DNA from: an uncultured Clostridia bacterium
GTDB taxonomy: Bacteria; Bacillota; Clostridia; Oscillospirales; Acutalibacteraceae
NCBI GenBank assembly: GCA_944384995.1
Contig: CALWVN010000009.1
Location: forward strand, 1-62,134
Direction of reading: 5' to 3'
Length of the DNA stretch: 62,134 nucleotides
Shown: in pieces, positions 1-10,062 of the stretch
Position numbering within the stretch: position 1 is the stretch's first letter
Layout: each line of letters begins with the position of its first letter
Translations under genes and position numbers: made by a program
Notes under the pieces: generated by a model
What the model saw: only the letters and a program-made list of their open reading frames with translations
Database searches by the model: none
Told to the model about the DNA's origin: nothing

Positions 1-101
1 CAACGTTCTTTTGAACGTCGGAATCTCGGGTTCCTTTTTCTTCGTCGTTGTTTAATTTTCAAGGTCCGTTGCTCTCGCCGATCTCTCGGGGAGGGAATTC
101 T
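1..101 (-). other. rRNA operon leader (partial, runs off left edge)
   Basis: Read on the minus strand, the DNA after the second promoter carries ACCTTGAAAATTAAACAACG (43-62), which resembles the boxA-containing leaders seen before 16S rRNA in Firmicutes. A hairpin with arms ACGTTC/GAACGT follows at the extreme edge. No mature rRNA sequence is inside the window, so the operon is inferred from the tandem promoters plus this leader. A stable tRNA or other RNA operon is the alternative. Confidence 0.6.
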
Positions 102-130
102 ATTTTAGCATTCCCGAAGCACTTTGTCAA
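102..130 (-). promoter_or_regulatory. Strong minus-strand promoter P2 (likely rrn)
   Basis: TTGACA (125-130 on the complement), a 17-bp spacer and TAAAAT (102-107) preceded by TGC, an extended -10. It drives transcription off the left edge into the leader. Confidence 0.75.
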
Positions 131-197
131 GCACTTTTTTTGAAAGCCCGTTTCGAAATTCGCTCCGGGCTCGCCCGTGTCTCGCGACAGCTTTGAT

Positions 198-226
198 ATA
201 ATAGCACACGGGAAAAGCGTTGTCAA
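198..226 (-). promoter_or_regulatory. Strong minus-strand promoter P1 (likely rrn)
   Basis: TTGACA (221-226 on the complement), a 17-bp spacer and TATTAT (198-203) with an extended TGC. It lies 96 bp upstream of P2 in the same orientation, the tandem P1/P2 layout typical of rRNA operons. Confidence 0.7.
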
Positions 227-393
227 CACCTAATTTTCGCTTTTTTTGAAAAAATTTTTCCTGCGGCAGCAGAGGGTTTTTCGGACGCCATATATTGTGC
301 ATTCGCCGTTTTACAAGCACAATTTTCGCCTGTTTTGCATAAAGCGGACACGCAAAGCCACACTATTTGCAAAACAGGGAAAAGAGGATGATC

Positions 394-1098
394 ATGGCAC
401 GCACATTTGCTTTGCGCGGAAAGCCTAAGCGTTTTCTGTCGCTCTTGCTCGCGCTGGTGCTTTTGACGGCGGCGGGCGGCGGCGCCTATTACACCCACAC
501 GCAGCAGACCGCCGAAGTGCTTTCCAAGATGGGCTCGCGCGGTGAAGAGGTTCGGCAGATCCAGCAAAAGCTGAAAAATCTGGGCTATTTCACCAGCGCG
601 GTAGACGGTATTTACGGCACGCGCACGCAGACCGCTGTGCGCAATTTCCAGCGGGACAAGGGTCTTGCGGTAGACGGCATTGCGGGTCCTAAAACACTTT
701 CGGCGCTCGGCATTTCGTCGAGTTCATCGGGCAGCGGGCAATACAGCAGCAACGACGTTTATCTGCTTGCCAAGGTGATTGCGGCGGAGGCGCGCGGTGA
801 ACCCTACACCGGGCAGGTTGCCGTGGGCGCAGTCGTGCTCAATCGCGTGTCGCACGCGTCCTTCCCCGATTCCATCCCCGGCGTGGTGTACCAGTCGGGG
901 GCATTTACCTGCGTAACGGACTCGAACTGGGGCGTGGAGCCCTCCGCCGAGGCGAAAAAGGCGGCGCGTGACGCGATCAACGGCTGGGACCCGACCGGCG
1001 GCGCGATATACTATTATAATCCCAAAAAGACTTCAAATGCGTGGATGCATTCAAGACCCGTGATCGTGACCATCGGGAGTCACAGGTTTTGTAAGTGA
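394..1098 (+). CDS. sleB: Spore cortex-lytic / cell-wall hydrolase SleB
   Basis: A 234-residue secreted peptidoglycan hydrolase. Residues 1-35 form a signal or anchor segment (basic start, then LSLLLALVLLTAAGGG). Residues 45-105 are a PG_binding_1 domain (GSRGEEVRQIQQKL, then VDGIYGTRTQTAVRNFQ). Residues 120-234 are the Hydrolase_2 lytic domain, with a likely catalytic Glu in VIAAEARGE (Glu132). In spore formers SleB depolymerises cortex peptidoglycan during germination. ATG 394 is preferred because AGAGG lies 7 nt upstream; ATG 388 and TTG 367 are in frame but worse placed. It is a single gene, convergent with the GNAT gene, and has no YpeB partner here. A general muralytic role cannot be excluded. 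Confidence 0.85.
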   Translation: MARTFALRGKPKRFLSLLLALVLLTAAGGGAYYTHTQQTAEVLSKMGSRGEEVRQIQQKLKNLGYFTSAVDGIYGTRTQTAVRNFQRDKGLAVDGIAGPKTLSALGISSSSSGSGQYSSNDVYLLAKVIAAEARGEPYTGQVAVGAVVLNRVSHASFPDSIPGVVYQSGAFTCVTDSNWGVEPSAEAKKAARDAINGWDPTGGAIYYYNPKKTSNAWMHSRPVIVTIGSHRFCK

Positions 1099-1120
1099 CT
1101 GTGTGAAAGACAAAACGAAA

Positions 1121-1148
1121 ACGCCCTTGCCGAAGCAGGGGCGTTTTT
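1121..1148 (+). terminator. Intrinsic terminator of sleB
   Basis: A 10-bp stem (ACGCCCTTGC with GCAGGGGCGT, one G-T pair), loop CGAA, then TTTT, 22 bp after the sleB stop. Confidence 0.85.
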
Positions 1149-1177
1149 GGCGTGGAGCGGGCGTGAAAGTCTGCCGT

Positions 1178-1212
1178 TCAGATATCAGAAGTCAGACGTC
1201 AGAGGTCAGATG
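1178..1212 (+). repeat. Heptad array, 5 units
   Basis: Five perfect TCAGANN units in strict register; the variable pairs are TA, AG, CG, GG, TG. It is followed by the core CGGTGCAGACAGGGTTTG. Confidence 0.85.
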
Positions 1213-1270
1213 CGGTGCAGACAGGGTTTGTGCGTTACCGCTACTGTGTGCGGAATCTCGTTGCGCCGTT

Positions 1271-1333
1271 TCTAATCTCTGACCACTGAAATCTGAATTC
1301 TGTCTGCGGGCGGGCACAGAGACCCGCCCCTAC
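1271..1333 (-). repeat. Heptad array plus GTAGGG palindrome
   Basis: Units TCTAATC, TCTGACC, ACTGAAA, TCTGAAT and TCTGTCT (1271-1305) abut a palindrome at 1307-1333. Read on the minus strand the palindrome starts GTAGGGGCGGG and ends CCCGCCCG. Confidence 0.75.
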
Positions 1334-1397
1334 ACAGGCTTGCATAGATTTTGCAGTTTGTGCACCGCCGGAAGCAGTTCCTCCCCGGCTTCTTTTT

Positions 1398-1464
1398 GCG
1401 GCGCGAGCAAGCCCGCGCCCTACGAGGACGTGCAGATTTTCTGTGGGAGCAAACACCGGCCTAC
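1398..1464 (-). repeat. Degenerate copies of the GGAGCAAGC palindrome
   Basis: Two diverged copies of the unit that is better preserved at 2216-2294: GAGCAAGC...CCTAC, then CGTGCAGATTTT and GGGAGCAAAC...CCTAC. Confidence 0.6.
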
Positions 1465-1477
1465 AGTCTCTCCCTCC

Positions 1478-1522
1478 GGGTCGGCGGCAAGCCGCCGACC
1501 CACCTCCCTCATCAGAGGGAGG
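1478..1522. repeat. Two adjacent perfect hairpins
   Basis: An 11-bp stem with loop AA (1478-1501) is followed by an 8-bp stem CCTCCCTC/GAGGGAGG with loop ATCA (1503-1522). There is no T-tract, so these do not look like ordinary terminators. Confidence 0.7.
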
Positions 1523-1579
1523 AACGAGGTCATGCAGTTTTTCTGCCACGGGAGAAGCCAAGCTGTGCACATCCACACA

Positions 1580-1614
1580 TCCAGCATCCGGTGTCTAACA
1601 CCCGGCGTCTAAGA
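1580..1614 (-). repeat. Degenerate heptad array over the 3' end of the GNAT gene
   Basis: Units TCCAGCA, TCCGGTG, TCTAACA, CCCGGCG and TCTAAGA in register. The complement of TCTAACA supplies the TAG stop of the acetyltransferase, and the last few codons of that gene fall inside the array. Confidence 0.6.
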
Positions 1615-2077
1615 CAATCTCCATATACTGCCGCTGTTTTTTCATGCCGATGGCTTCGTAAAAGCGGATGGCGTCTTCGTTGCACGCCCAGACATTCAAG
1701 TCGAGGTTGTAGCAGTGCAGCTCCTTTGCCGCTTCGACGGCACGTTCCATTAAGGCGCGCCCCACCCCCTGCCCGCGGCAAGTCTTATCCACGCACAGGT
1801 CGTCCACATACAGCGTGCGGTAAGGGCGCTGCGTATAAAAGGGCTCGTCCTTTTCTTCGAGCACGCACATGACGTAGCCGTTGACGCGGCCGTTTGCATC
1901 CACGGAGACAAAAATGCGTTCGTTCTCGTTTCGGAATTTTTCGTGCAGCGCCGCTTCGTCGTATTTCGGGCTTGCACCGGAAAAGATATCGGGTCGCCCC
2001 TCGTGGTGCAGGCGCACGATGTCCTGCAACAATTCGAGCACCCGCGGCGCGTCTTTCTCCTCTGCTTTTCGTATCAT
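1595..2077 (-). CDS. GNAT-family N-acetyltransferase
   Basis: A 160-residue single-domain GNAT protein. The acetyl-CoA binding motif A is TCRGQGVGRALMERAV, preceded by the strand LYVDDLCVD. The C-terminal part DLNVWACNEDAIRFYEAIG is motif B, and it closes with MKKQRQYMEIVL. The order matches RimI/PhnO-like acetyltransferases; the substrate is unknown. Start ATG 2077 has GGAG/GAGG just upstream. The ORF continues open farther 5', but that extension is low-complexity Arg/Pro sequence read from repeats. The stop codon and last few residues come from a heptad array, so the C terminus may have been altered by repeat insertion. Confidence 0.85.
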   Translation of the reverse strand: MIRKAEEKDAPRVLELLQDIVRLHHEGRPDIFSGASPKYDEAALHEKFRNENERIFVSVDANGRVNGYVMCVLEEKDEPFYTQRPYRTLYVDDLCVDKTCRGQGVGRALMERAVEAAKELHCYNLDLNVWACNEDAIRFYEAIGMKKQRQYMEIVLDAGC

Positions 2078-2116
2078 ATCCTCACTCCTAAGAAATGGAA
2101 ATCCTTTCAAAATAGT

Positions 2117-2157
2117 GCGGGCAGGTGTGACCCTGCCCGCTGTTTGTTTTTGTTTTT
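2117..2157 (+). terminator. Terminator-like hairpin with no upstream plus-strand gene
   Basis: A 9-bp stem GCGGGCAGG/CCTGCCCGC followed on the plus strand by a T-rich run to 2157. No plus-strand gene feeds it. On the minus strand it lies between glgA and the GNAT gene and lacks a good T-tract. Confidence 0.5.
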
Positions 2158-2186
2158 CCGCGCCGCGTCCTGCGCGATTCGATTGC

Positions 2187-2213
2187 GGACAGCCGCAAGG
2201 GCTGTCCCTACGG
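2187..2213 (-). repeat. GTAGGGACAG palindrome
   Basis: Arms GGACAGCC/GGCTGTCC around a 5-nt loop, flanked by CCTAC; the minus-strand form begins GTAGGGACAGCC. Confidence 0.8.
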
Positions 2214-2215
2214 GG

Positions 2216-2294
2216 CGTGCAGATTTTCGGCGGGAGCAAGCCCCCGCCCTACGCGGTCGTGCAAATTTTCGGCGGGAGCAAGCCCCCGCCCTAC
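2216..2294 (-). repeat. Tandem pair of GGCGGGAGC palindromic units
   Basis: Two copies (2216-2252 and 2258-2294, period 42 bp) of CGTGCAGATTTTC, GGCGGGAGCAAGC and CCCCGCCCTAC, differing by one base. Related copies lie at 1398-1464, 41676 and 41832. Confidence 0.85.
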
Positions 2295-2340
2295 ACGGTT
2301 CGTGCTGCTTTTTGGCTTTGCAGAAATATGCTGTGCCTTA

Positions 2341-2375
2341 TCTGACATCTGATTTCTGACGTCTGAAGTCTAATC
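2341..2375 (-). repeat. Heptad array, 5 units, containing the glgA stop codon
   Basis: Units TCTGACA, TCTGATT, TCTGACG, TCTGAAG and TCTAATC in perfect register. The complement of the last unit provides the TAG stop of glgA at 2370-2372. Confidence 0.85.
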
Positions 2376-3794
2376 TTTCAATACATCCTTATACAGCCGG
2401 ATATACTCGTTGGCGGATTTGCCCCAGCTGTTGTCGCATTCCATAGCGCGTTTCACGAGAATCTTCCAGCCGTCGGGCTGGGCGTAGCCCTCGAGCGCAC
2501 GGCGGATGGTATAGAGCATCTCGTGCGCGTTGTAATTCGAGAACGTGAAGCCGTTGCCCTCGCCGTCGCCGCTGTCGCGGATGCTGTCGCGCAGGCCTCC
2601 GGTCTCGCGCACGATCGGGATCGAGCCGTAGCGCAGGGCGATCATCTGCGAAAGCCCGCACGGTTCGCTCTTGGAGGGCATTAAGAACAGATCCGAGCCC
2701 GCGTAAATTTTGCGCGAAAGCGACGGCACGAAGCCCAATTTCAGCGCGAGCTTATCCGGGTGCTTTGCCGCCATCGCCTTGAAGAACTCTTCATACTGCC
2801 ATTCGCCGGAACCGAGCACGACCATTTGCACATCCGCCGTGGACAGCAGCTCGTCGAGCACGGCTTTCACGAGGTCGAGCCCTTTATGCCCGACCAAGCG
2901 CGAGACCATGCCCATCAGCGGTACGTCCGCACGCTGCGGCAGGCCCATAAGCTCCTGCAGCGCGCGCTTGTTTTCCGCTTTTGCGGAAAAGTTCTCCGCT
3001 TCGTAATGCGCAAAAATATCCTTGTCCGTCGCGGGGTCGTAATCCTCGGTATCGATGCCGTTGAGAATGCCCGACAGCTTCCACGCGCGCTCGCGCAGGA
3101 TCGTGTCAAGCCCGTGGGAATACCACGGATCCAAGATCTCGTTGGCATACGAGGGGCTGACGGTGGTGACACGGTTGGCGCACTCGATCGCGCCTTTCAT
3201 AAAGTTGACGTCGCCGTCGTATTCGACGATGCTCGTATCCTCGGGGTGAAGCCCCAAAACCTCGGAGATGAGCTCTTTGCCGTACACACCCTGGTACTGG
3301 ATATTATGGATGGTGAAGATCGTTTTGATGTTCTCATAGCCCGGCGCCTGCGCGTACATGGTGCTGTAATACACCGGCGTGAGCGCGGACTGCCAGTCGT
3401 TGCAGTGGATGATGTCGGGCTTGAATTCGATGTGCGGCAGCATTTCAAGCACGGCGCGCGCGAAGAACGCAAAGCGCTCCGCGTCGTCATAATAGCCGTA
3501 GATGCCGTCGCGCTTGAAATAATACTGGTTGTCGAGCAGATAGTAGATGACGCCGTTCGCTTTGGCTTCAAAGATGCCGCAGTACTGCCGCCGCCATGCA
3601 ACGGGCACGGTGATGCTCGTTAAGAACGTCATTTTGTCCTTGAGCTCCTGCTTGATGCCGTCGTACATGGGCATGACCACGCGGCAGCCGATCAGCCGCT
3701 TACGCAGCGCCTTGGGCAGCGAACCCGCCACATCGGCTAGCCCGCCCGACGCCATGAAGGGCAGCGCCTCGCTCGAAACATACAAAACTTTCAT
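2370..3794 (-). CDS. glgA: Glycogen synthase (ADP-glucose)
   Basis: A 474-residue GT5 glycosyltransferase that transfers glucose from ADP-glucose to the non-reducing end of alpha-1,4-glucan. The N terminus MKVLYVSSEALPFMASGGLA carries the family's (K/S)xGG-type loop (here SGGLADV). IIHCNDWQSALTPVY is the conserved HxNDW segment. The C-terminal GT-B half has SKSEPCGLSQMIALRYG with the catalytic Glu. Start ATG 3794 has AAGGAG upstream; an ATG six codons earlier is less well placed. It is the last gene of the glg operon, 56 bp after glgD. Its TAG stop lies inside a heptad array. Confidence 0.95.
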   Translation of the reverse strand: MKVLYVSSEALPFMASGGLADVAGSLPKALRKRLIGCRVVMPMYDGIKQELKDKMTFLTSITVPVAWRRQYCGIFEAKANGVIYYLLDNQYYFKRDGIYGYYDDAERFAFFARAVLEMLPHIEFKPDIIHCNDWQSALTPVYYSTMYAQAPGYENIKTIFTIHNIQYQGVYGKELISEVLGLHPEDTSIVEYDGDVNFMKGAIECANRVTTVSPSYANEILDPWYSHGLDTILRERAWKLSGILNGIDTEDYDPATDKDIFAHYEAENFSAKAENKRALQELMGLPQRADVPLMGMVSRLVGHKGLDLVKAVLDELLSTADVQMVVLGSGEWQYEEFFKAMAAKHPDKLALKLGFVPSLSRKIYAGSDLFLMPSKSEPCGLSQMIALRYGSIPIVRETGGLRDSIRDSGDGEGNGFTFSNYNAHEMLYTIRRALEGYAQPDGWKILVKRAMECDNSWGKSANEYIRLYKDVLKD

Positions 3795-3850
3795 ACGGTT
3801 TCTCCTTTTCACGGGCAGTTTTTCAACCCACCGAATCCACAGACGGTTTC

Positions 3851-4966
3851 TCAGATGACGATCCCCTTACCGACGAACACCGGGTAATTTTCCGCGCCGG
3901 AAAGCGATTTGTTCGGCGTGATCGCCACGCTTTTGTCGGTGATCGTGTAGTTGAGCGACGAGCCGGCCGCCACAAAGCTGCCCTGCATGAGGATCGAATT
4001 CTTAACGACCGCGCCTTTTTCAACACGCACGCCGCGGAACAGCACGGAATTTTCAACCTCGCCGTCGATGATACAGCCGCTGGCGATCAGGGAATTCTTG
4101 ACGCTCGAGCCAAGCCCGTAAATCGCGGGCATGTCGTCGCGCACCTTAGTATACACAGGGCGGTCGGGGTTGAACAGCTCGCCGCAGTTTTTCGGGTCAA
4201 GTAACTCCATGCTCACCTTGAAATAGCTGGCTAAGGAATCGATCGTGCGGGCAAAGCCGCCGATCTCGTAGCCGAAAATGCGCAGGCGTTCGGTATTGCG
4301 CTGCAGCACGTCGCGCTCAAAGGACTCGTGGTTGAGACTGACCGCTTCGTTGACGAGCCGCTGCAAAAGCGAGCGCTTCATTAAAATCATATTGAGCGAA
4401 TATATGACCTCGCCGGTCGTGTTCGGCTCCATGGCGATCTGCTTGACGCGCGCGTCGCCGTCGAGTTCGATCGCCATGATGTTTTCGAGCTTCGGCAAAG
4501 CGCCGCGCTTGCAGACGATGGAGATGTCGGCGTTTTTATCCGTATGGAACGCCATGAGTTCGTCCACGTCGATGTTCATCACCGAATTGCAGTCGGAGAA
4601 CAGGACGTATTCTTCATTCGAACGGGCGATGAAGCCCACGATGCCGCGCAGCATCTCAAGTCTGCCCGTGTAGTTGCCCGTGCCGCCGTAAGAGAAGGGC
4701 GGCAGGATGAACATGCCCTCGGTTTTTCTGGAAAGGTCCCACGGTTTGCCCGTGCCGAGGTGGTCCATTAAGGACTGATAATTGCTTTTGGTCACGACGC
4801 CGACTTTTTCGATACCGCTGTTCACCATGTTGGACAGCGCAAAGTCGATCAGGCGGTACCGCCCGCCGAAGGGCACGGAGCCCATGGTGCGCAGCGCCGT
4901 GATCTCGCTTAAGCACTCGTCGTATTTATTGGAATAAATGATGCCTAAAATATTGTTGCCGGTCAC
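3851..4966 (-). CDS. glgD: Glucose-1-phosphate adenylyltransferase, GlgD subunit
   Basis: A 371-residue homologue of GlgC with a nucleotidyltransferase-like half (GRYRLIDFALSNMVNSGI) and a C-terminal left-handed beta-helix of hexapeptide repeats (GCIIDGEVENSVLFRGVRV). The catalytic GGxGxRL signature is missing: the N terminus reads NNILGIIYSNKYDECLSEIT. This matches the known Firmicute arrangement in which GlgD is a non-catalytic or weakly catalytic partner that modulates GlgC in a heterotetramer. The start is GTG at 4966, 3 bp after the glgC stop, with a G-rich SD inside the glgC end, so the two are probably translationally coupled. Confidence 0.93.
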   Translation of the reverse strand: MTGNNILGIIYSNKYDECLSEITALRTMGSVPFGGRYRLIDFALSNMVNSGIEKVGVVTKSNYQSLMDHLGTGKPWDLSRKTEGMFILPPFSYGGTGNYTGRLEMLRGIVGFIARSNEEYVLFSDCNSVMNIDVDELMAFHTDKNADISIVCKRGALPKLENIMAIELDGDARVKQIAMEPNTTGEVIYSLNMILMKRSLLQRLVNEAVSLNHESFERDVLQRNTERLRIFGYEIGGFARTIDSLASYFKVSMELLDPKNCGELFNPDRPVYTKVRDDMPAIYGLGSSVKNSLIASGCIIDGEVENSVLFRGVRVEKGAVVKNSILMQGSFVAAGSSLNYTITDKSVAITPNKSLSGAENYPVFVGKGIVI

Positions 4967-4969
4967 TGC

Positions 4970-6181
4970 TTACGCCCCCTTTACATCTTCATCGACCATG
5001 GCTTTCGGCGCAACGCGCGCGCCTTTCTGCACGCACACGCCCGAACCTACGACCGCAACGCCCCAATCCTCGATATTTTCCATTGCCTCGGGGCGTTCAC
5101 CCACAACGGCACCCTCTTCGATCACGGCGTTTTCAGCGACGATCGCATACTGCACCACCGCACCGGATTTGATGACCGTGCCGGGCATGACGATCGAGTC
5201 GCGCACGACCGCGCCCTCTTCGACGGTGACATTGGAGAACAGAATGGAGAAGTCGAGATTGCCATAGACCTGCGAGCCCTCGCCGATCATGGCGTTCTGC
5301 ACCGTGGCGCAGTCGGCGACATAGTGCGGCGGGGAAACGGGGGTCTTGGAATAGATCTTCCACGTCGGGTCGGAAAGATCGAGATCCACTTTGGGATTCA
5401 GCAGGTCAAGGTTCGCTTCCCACAGGCTGTCGATGGTGCCGACATCCTTCCAATAGCCATCAAACAGGTAGGCGAACAGCCGCTCGCCCGCCGCGTGCAT
5501 GGCGGGGATGACGTTTTTGCCGAAGTCGTTGGAGGAATTCGGATTCGCTTCGTCGTCAATGAGGTACTGCCGCAGCTTGCTCCAGGTGAAGATATAAACG
5601 CCCATGGACGCCTTGTTGCTGCGCGGGTTTTTGGGCTTTTCCTCAAACTCGGTGATGCGGTTGTCGTCGTCCGTAATCATCAGCCCGAAGCGCGAAGCCT
5701 CCTCCCACGGGACCTCGAGCATCGCAATGGTGCAGGCGGCGTCCTTTTCCTTATGGTAGGCGAGCATTTTGGAGTAATCCATTTTATAAATGTGGTCGCC
5801 CGAAAGCACCGCGACATACTCGGGGTTGTAGCGGTCAATAAACGTGATGTTCTGGTAAATGGCGTTCGCCGTGCCCTTGTACCACTCCGAGCCCTTGATC
5901 TGCTGATAGGGCGAGAGGATATGTACCCCGCCGTTGGCGCGGTCGAGATCCCACGGCTGGCCGTTGCCGATGTAGTCGTTGAGCTCAAGCGGCTGGTACT
6001 GCGTGAGCACACCCACCGTCGAGATCCCGGAGTTTACACAGTTGGACAGCGGGAAGTCGATGATCCTGTATTTCCCGCCGTAGGGAACAGCGGGCTTTGC
6101 AATGTTCTTGGTCAGAATGCCCAGACGCGACCCCTGCCCGCCGGCGAGCAGCATCGCGATGCATTCCATTTTGCGTGCCAT
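4970..6181 (-). CDS. glgC: Glucose-1-phosphate adenylyltransferase, catalytic subunit
   Basis: A 403-residue ADP-glucose pyrophosphorylase making ADP-glucose from ATP and glucose-1-phosphate, the committed step of glycogen synthesis. The pyrophosphorylase loop [20 protein letters not shown] is intact. [27 protein letters not shown] and [16 protein letters not shown] are further signatures, and a hexapeptide beta-helix fills the last third. Start ATG 6181 follows AAAGGAGG; the longer reading frame lacks a better site. Second gene of the operon, 84 bp after glgB, coupled to glgD. Confidence 0.96.
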   Translation of the reverse strand: MARKMECIAMLLAGGQGSRLGILTKNIAKPAVPYGGKYRIIDFPLSNCVNSGISTVGVLTQYQPLELNDYIGNGQPWDLDRANGGVHILSPYQQIKGSEWYKGTANAIYQNITFIDRYNPEYVAVLSGDHIYKMDYSKMLAYHKEKDAACTIAMLEVPWEEASRFGLMITDDDNRITEFEEKPKNPRSNKASMGVYIFTWSKLRQYLIDDEANPNSSNDFGKNVIPAMHAAGERLFAYLFDGYWKDVGTIDSLWEANLDLLNPKVDLDLSDPTWKIYSKTPVSPPHYVADCATVQNAMIGEGSQVYGNLDFSILFSNVTVEEGAVVRDSIVMPGTVIKSGAVVQYAIVAENAVIEEGAVVGERPEAMENIEDWGVAVVGSGVCVQKGARVAPKAMVDEDVKGA

Positions 6182-6265
6182 TGTCTTTGCCTCCTTTTGT
6201 CTTGTATCGGTGATGATCACCAAACCGGGCGGCTGCCGAACGTGCGGCGGCATACCGGCAATAGT

Positions 6266-8173
<1,908 letters not shown>

Positions 8174-8204
8174 ACAGACTACCTCACTGTGCATTGTTGT
8201 GATT

Positions 8205-8233
8205 ATTGTAGCAAATCTTTCCTGCTTTTGCAA
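8205..8233 (-). promoter_or_regulatory. Promoter of the glgBCDA operon
   Basis: On the complement, TTGCAA (8228-8233), 17 bp, then TACAAT (8205-8210) with an extended TGC, 32 bp before the glgB start. No obvious operator was seen. Confidence 0.75.
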
Positions 8234-8417
8234 GTACTTTTTGACAATTTTATCAAAAACTCACGAAGCCGTTCCAGCGTGGTTTGTGCAGTTTGTCAAA
8301 AAGTCGTTGCGGGTCGAAGCGAGTTGAAGCATGAAAGATTATGCAAGTGCGATTTTTCCGGTTTTCAGCCCTGCGGGCTTCGCCCACAGCTAAAGCGCTA
8401 ACCCCGAAAGCGCCCCT

Positions 8418-8460
8418 AAAATCAAAACAGCCTGTGCGGAAACCCACACAGGCTGTTGCT
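8418..8460 (-). terminator. Terminator of the tyrosine kinase gene
   Basis: Perfect 11-bp stem AACAGCCTGTG/CACAGGCTGTT (8426-8436 and 8447-8457). On the minus strand it is followed by TTTGATTTTA. The plus side has a short GCTTTT run, so it may act weakly both ways. Confidence 0.85.
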
Positions 8461-8467
8461 TTTAGAT

Positions 8468-9943
8468 TCAGCGTGACGAACGCTTTTTTTCATGCTCCGC
8501 GCCGTAGCCGTAGCCATACCCGTAGCCGTAGCCGTATTTGCCGTAGCCGCCGCGCTGGACAAAGCCCATTTTTGCATCGTTGTACACGCAGCCGATGACC
8601 TCGGTGCCGGAGTTGTCCAGATTCTCCAGCCCGCGCAAAATACGGCGGATGGGCGCGGTGTCCTGCCGCACGACCATGACGATAGCGTCGGAATAGCCCG
8701 CCAGAATCGCCGCATCCGCGACCTCGCCGCAGGGGGCGGTGTCGATGATGATGTAGTCAAATTCCTTTTTGGCGGATTCTATGATCTCACCCATTTTTTC
8801 GGAGGAGAGCAGCTCCGCAGAATCAACCGTCGCAGGACCGCTTAAAAGCAGATAGAGGTTGTATTTTTCGGAATACCGGATCGCGTCGGAAAGCTGGCGG
8901 CTGCCGGAGATGACCTCGGCAAGGCCTGCCGCATCGCCCGCAGGAAGGCTGAGTGCTTTTGCGACGGCGGGCTTGCGCAGGTCGCCGTCAATGAGCAGCA
9001 CCTCCTTGCCGTTTTTGGCGAGTGCAAGCGCAATGTTGATCGCCGTGGTGGTCTTACCCTCATTTTCGAGCGTACTGGTAACAACGATTGCCTTCTGCCC
9101 CTTACGCAGGACGATATTGTTGAGCTTGGTGCGGATCATCTTGAACGCTTCGATAAAGGCGAAGCCGCTGCGCCGGTCCGTGATCAAAATGCTGCGTTTT
9201 TCGCCTTTTTTACCCTTAATAGGCACATGCGATACGTTGCCGATGATCTTCAGCCCCAGCTTCTGACGGATATCGTCGGCGTTGAGGACGGTATCCTTGA
9301 ACATCATGGAAAGCAGCAGCAGAGCCGCCGAAAGCAGCGCCCCCGCAAGGAAGCCGAGTGCGGTGTACAGGAGCTTGGAATTATCGCCGTTCGGCGCGGC
9401 GGGCAGCAGAGGCGGGTCGATGGCTTTCAGCGTCGTCGCCGGGAAAGCATCGGTGATTGCTTCTTCATAATACTGCATATAGGTGTTGGCGATCGCGTAC
9501 GAAACTTCGGCGTCGGTCGTCGTTACCGTCAGATACAAAATGGTCGTGTCTTCGACCGCCTCAACGGAAATAAAGCTTTTGATCTCCTCGGCGGTGATGT
9601 TTTTATATCCGCAGTTGTCCGCAACGCGCTGGGACAGCTCCGTTGTGGTAAACACATATTGGTAGTTCGCCGCCAACGTCTGTGCCGCGAGGATATCCGA
9701 CGAGCTCTGACCGGAGGTGACAAGCGAAGAATTTCGGTTGCTCGCAACGAACATGATTTGGGAAGAATAGGTCGGCACATAGGTCAGCTGCGCGATAGTA
9801 AACCCGACCGCCGCGAGCACGATCGCCGACAGCAGAATGACCCACCAGCGTTTGAGCAGCTTGCGCGTATAGACCATTACGGTTTCGGCGCTGATGCCCT
9901 CCGTATTTTCCTTCTTTTGCCCGGAGGCGTATTCATAATCCAT
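8468..9943 (-). CDS. Wzz/Wzc-type polysaccharide co-polymerase with BY-kinase domain
   Basis: A 491-residue fusion of a chain-length regulator and a bacterial tyrosine kinase. TM1 is about residues 33-53 and TM2 about 192-215, flanking an extracytoplasmic loop. The cytoplasmic kinase has Walker A STLENEGKT (290-298), Walker A' VLLIDGD (about 315-321) and Walker B IIIDTAP. The tail holds seven tyrosines in a GY repeat (residues 467-480), the usual autophosphorylation cluster. Such proteins control export and length of capsule or exopolysaccharide at the membrane. Most Firmicutes split the two halves; here they are fused as in proteobacteria. No glycosyltransferases or flippase are adjacent. 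Confidence 0.9.
   Translation of the reverse strand: MDYEYASGQKKENTEGISAETVMVYTRKLLKRWWVILLSAIVLAAVGFTIAQLTYVPTYSSQIMFVASNRNSSLVTSGQSSSDILAAQTLAANYQYVFTTTELSQRVADNCGYKNITAEEIKSFISVEAVEDTTILYLTVTTTDAEVSYAIANTYMQYYEEAITDAFPATTLKAIDPPLLPAAPNGDNSKLLYTALGFLAGALLSAALLLLSMMFKDTVLNADDIRQKLGLKIIGNVSHVPIKGKKGEKRSILITDRRSGFAFIEAFKMIRTKLNNIVLRKGQKAIVVTSTLENEGKTTTAINIALALAKNGKEVLLIDGDLRKPAVAKALSLPAGDAAGLAEVISGSRQLSDAIRYSEKYNLYLLLSGPATVDSAELLSSEKMGEIIESAKKEFDYIIIDTAPCGEVADAAILAGYSDAIVMVVRQDTAPIRRILRGLENLDNSGTEVIGCVYNDAKMGFVQRGGYGKYGYGYGYGYGYGAEHEKKRSSR
8501..8546 (-). repeat. Hexanucleotide repeat encoding the tyrosine tail
   Basis: Repeated CCGTAG (complement CTACGG, read GGC TAC) encodes alternating Gly-Tyr in the kinase C terminus. 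Loss or gain of one unit keeps the frame and changes the number of tyrosines. Confidence 0.85.
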
Positions 9944-9996
9944 TGATAAAATTCCCCTTCTCGCTCCGCAGCCAATGCAGAGCCATATACGGTCAT

Positions 9997-10025
9997 ATTA
10001 TAGCAAATGTTTATATATTACGCAA
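9997..10025 (-). promoter_or_regulatory. Promoter of the Wzc-like kinase gene
   Basis: On the complement, TTGCGT (10020-10025), 17 bp, then a perfect TATAAT (9997-10002) with extended TGC, 53 bp before the start codon. Confidence 0.75.
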
Positions 10026-10062
10026 TAGAAAATTTACGCATTTGCGGCTGCCCGCCGAACGG

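Noticed and set aside
1178-1212. CRISPR array
   Set aside because: Units are only 7 bp with 2-bp variable parts; there are no 25-40 bp spacers and no cas genes in the window.
1351-1872. Plus-strand open frames between sleB and the GNAT gene
   Set aside because: They are translations of GC-rich palindromic repeats and antisense of GNAT, with no recognisable domain.
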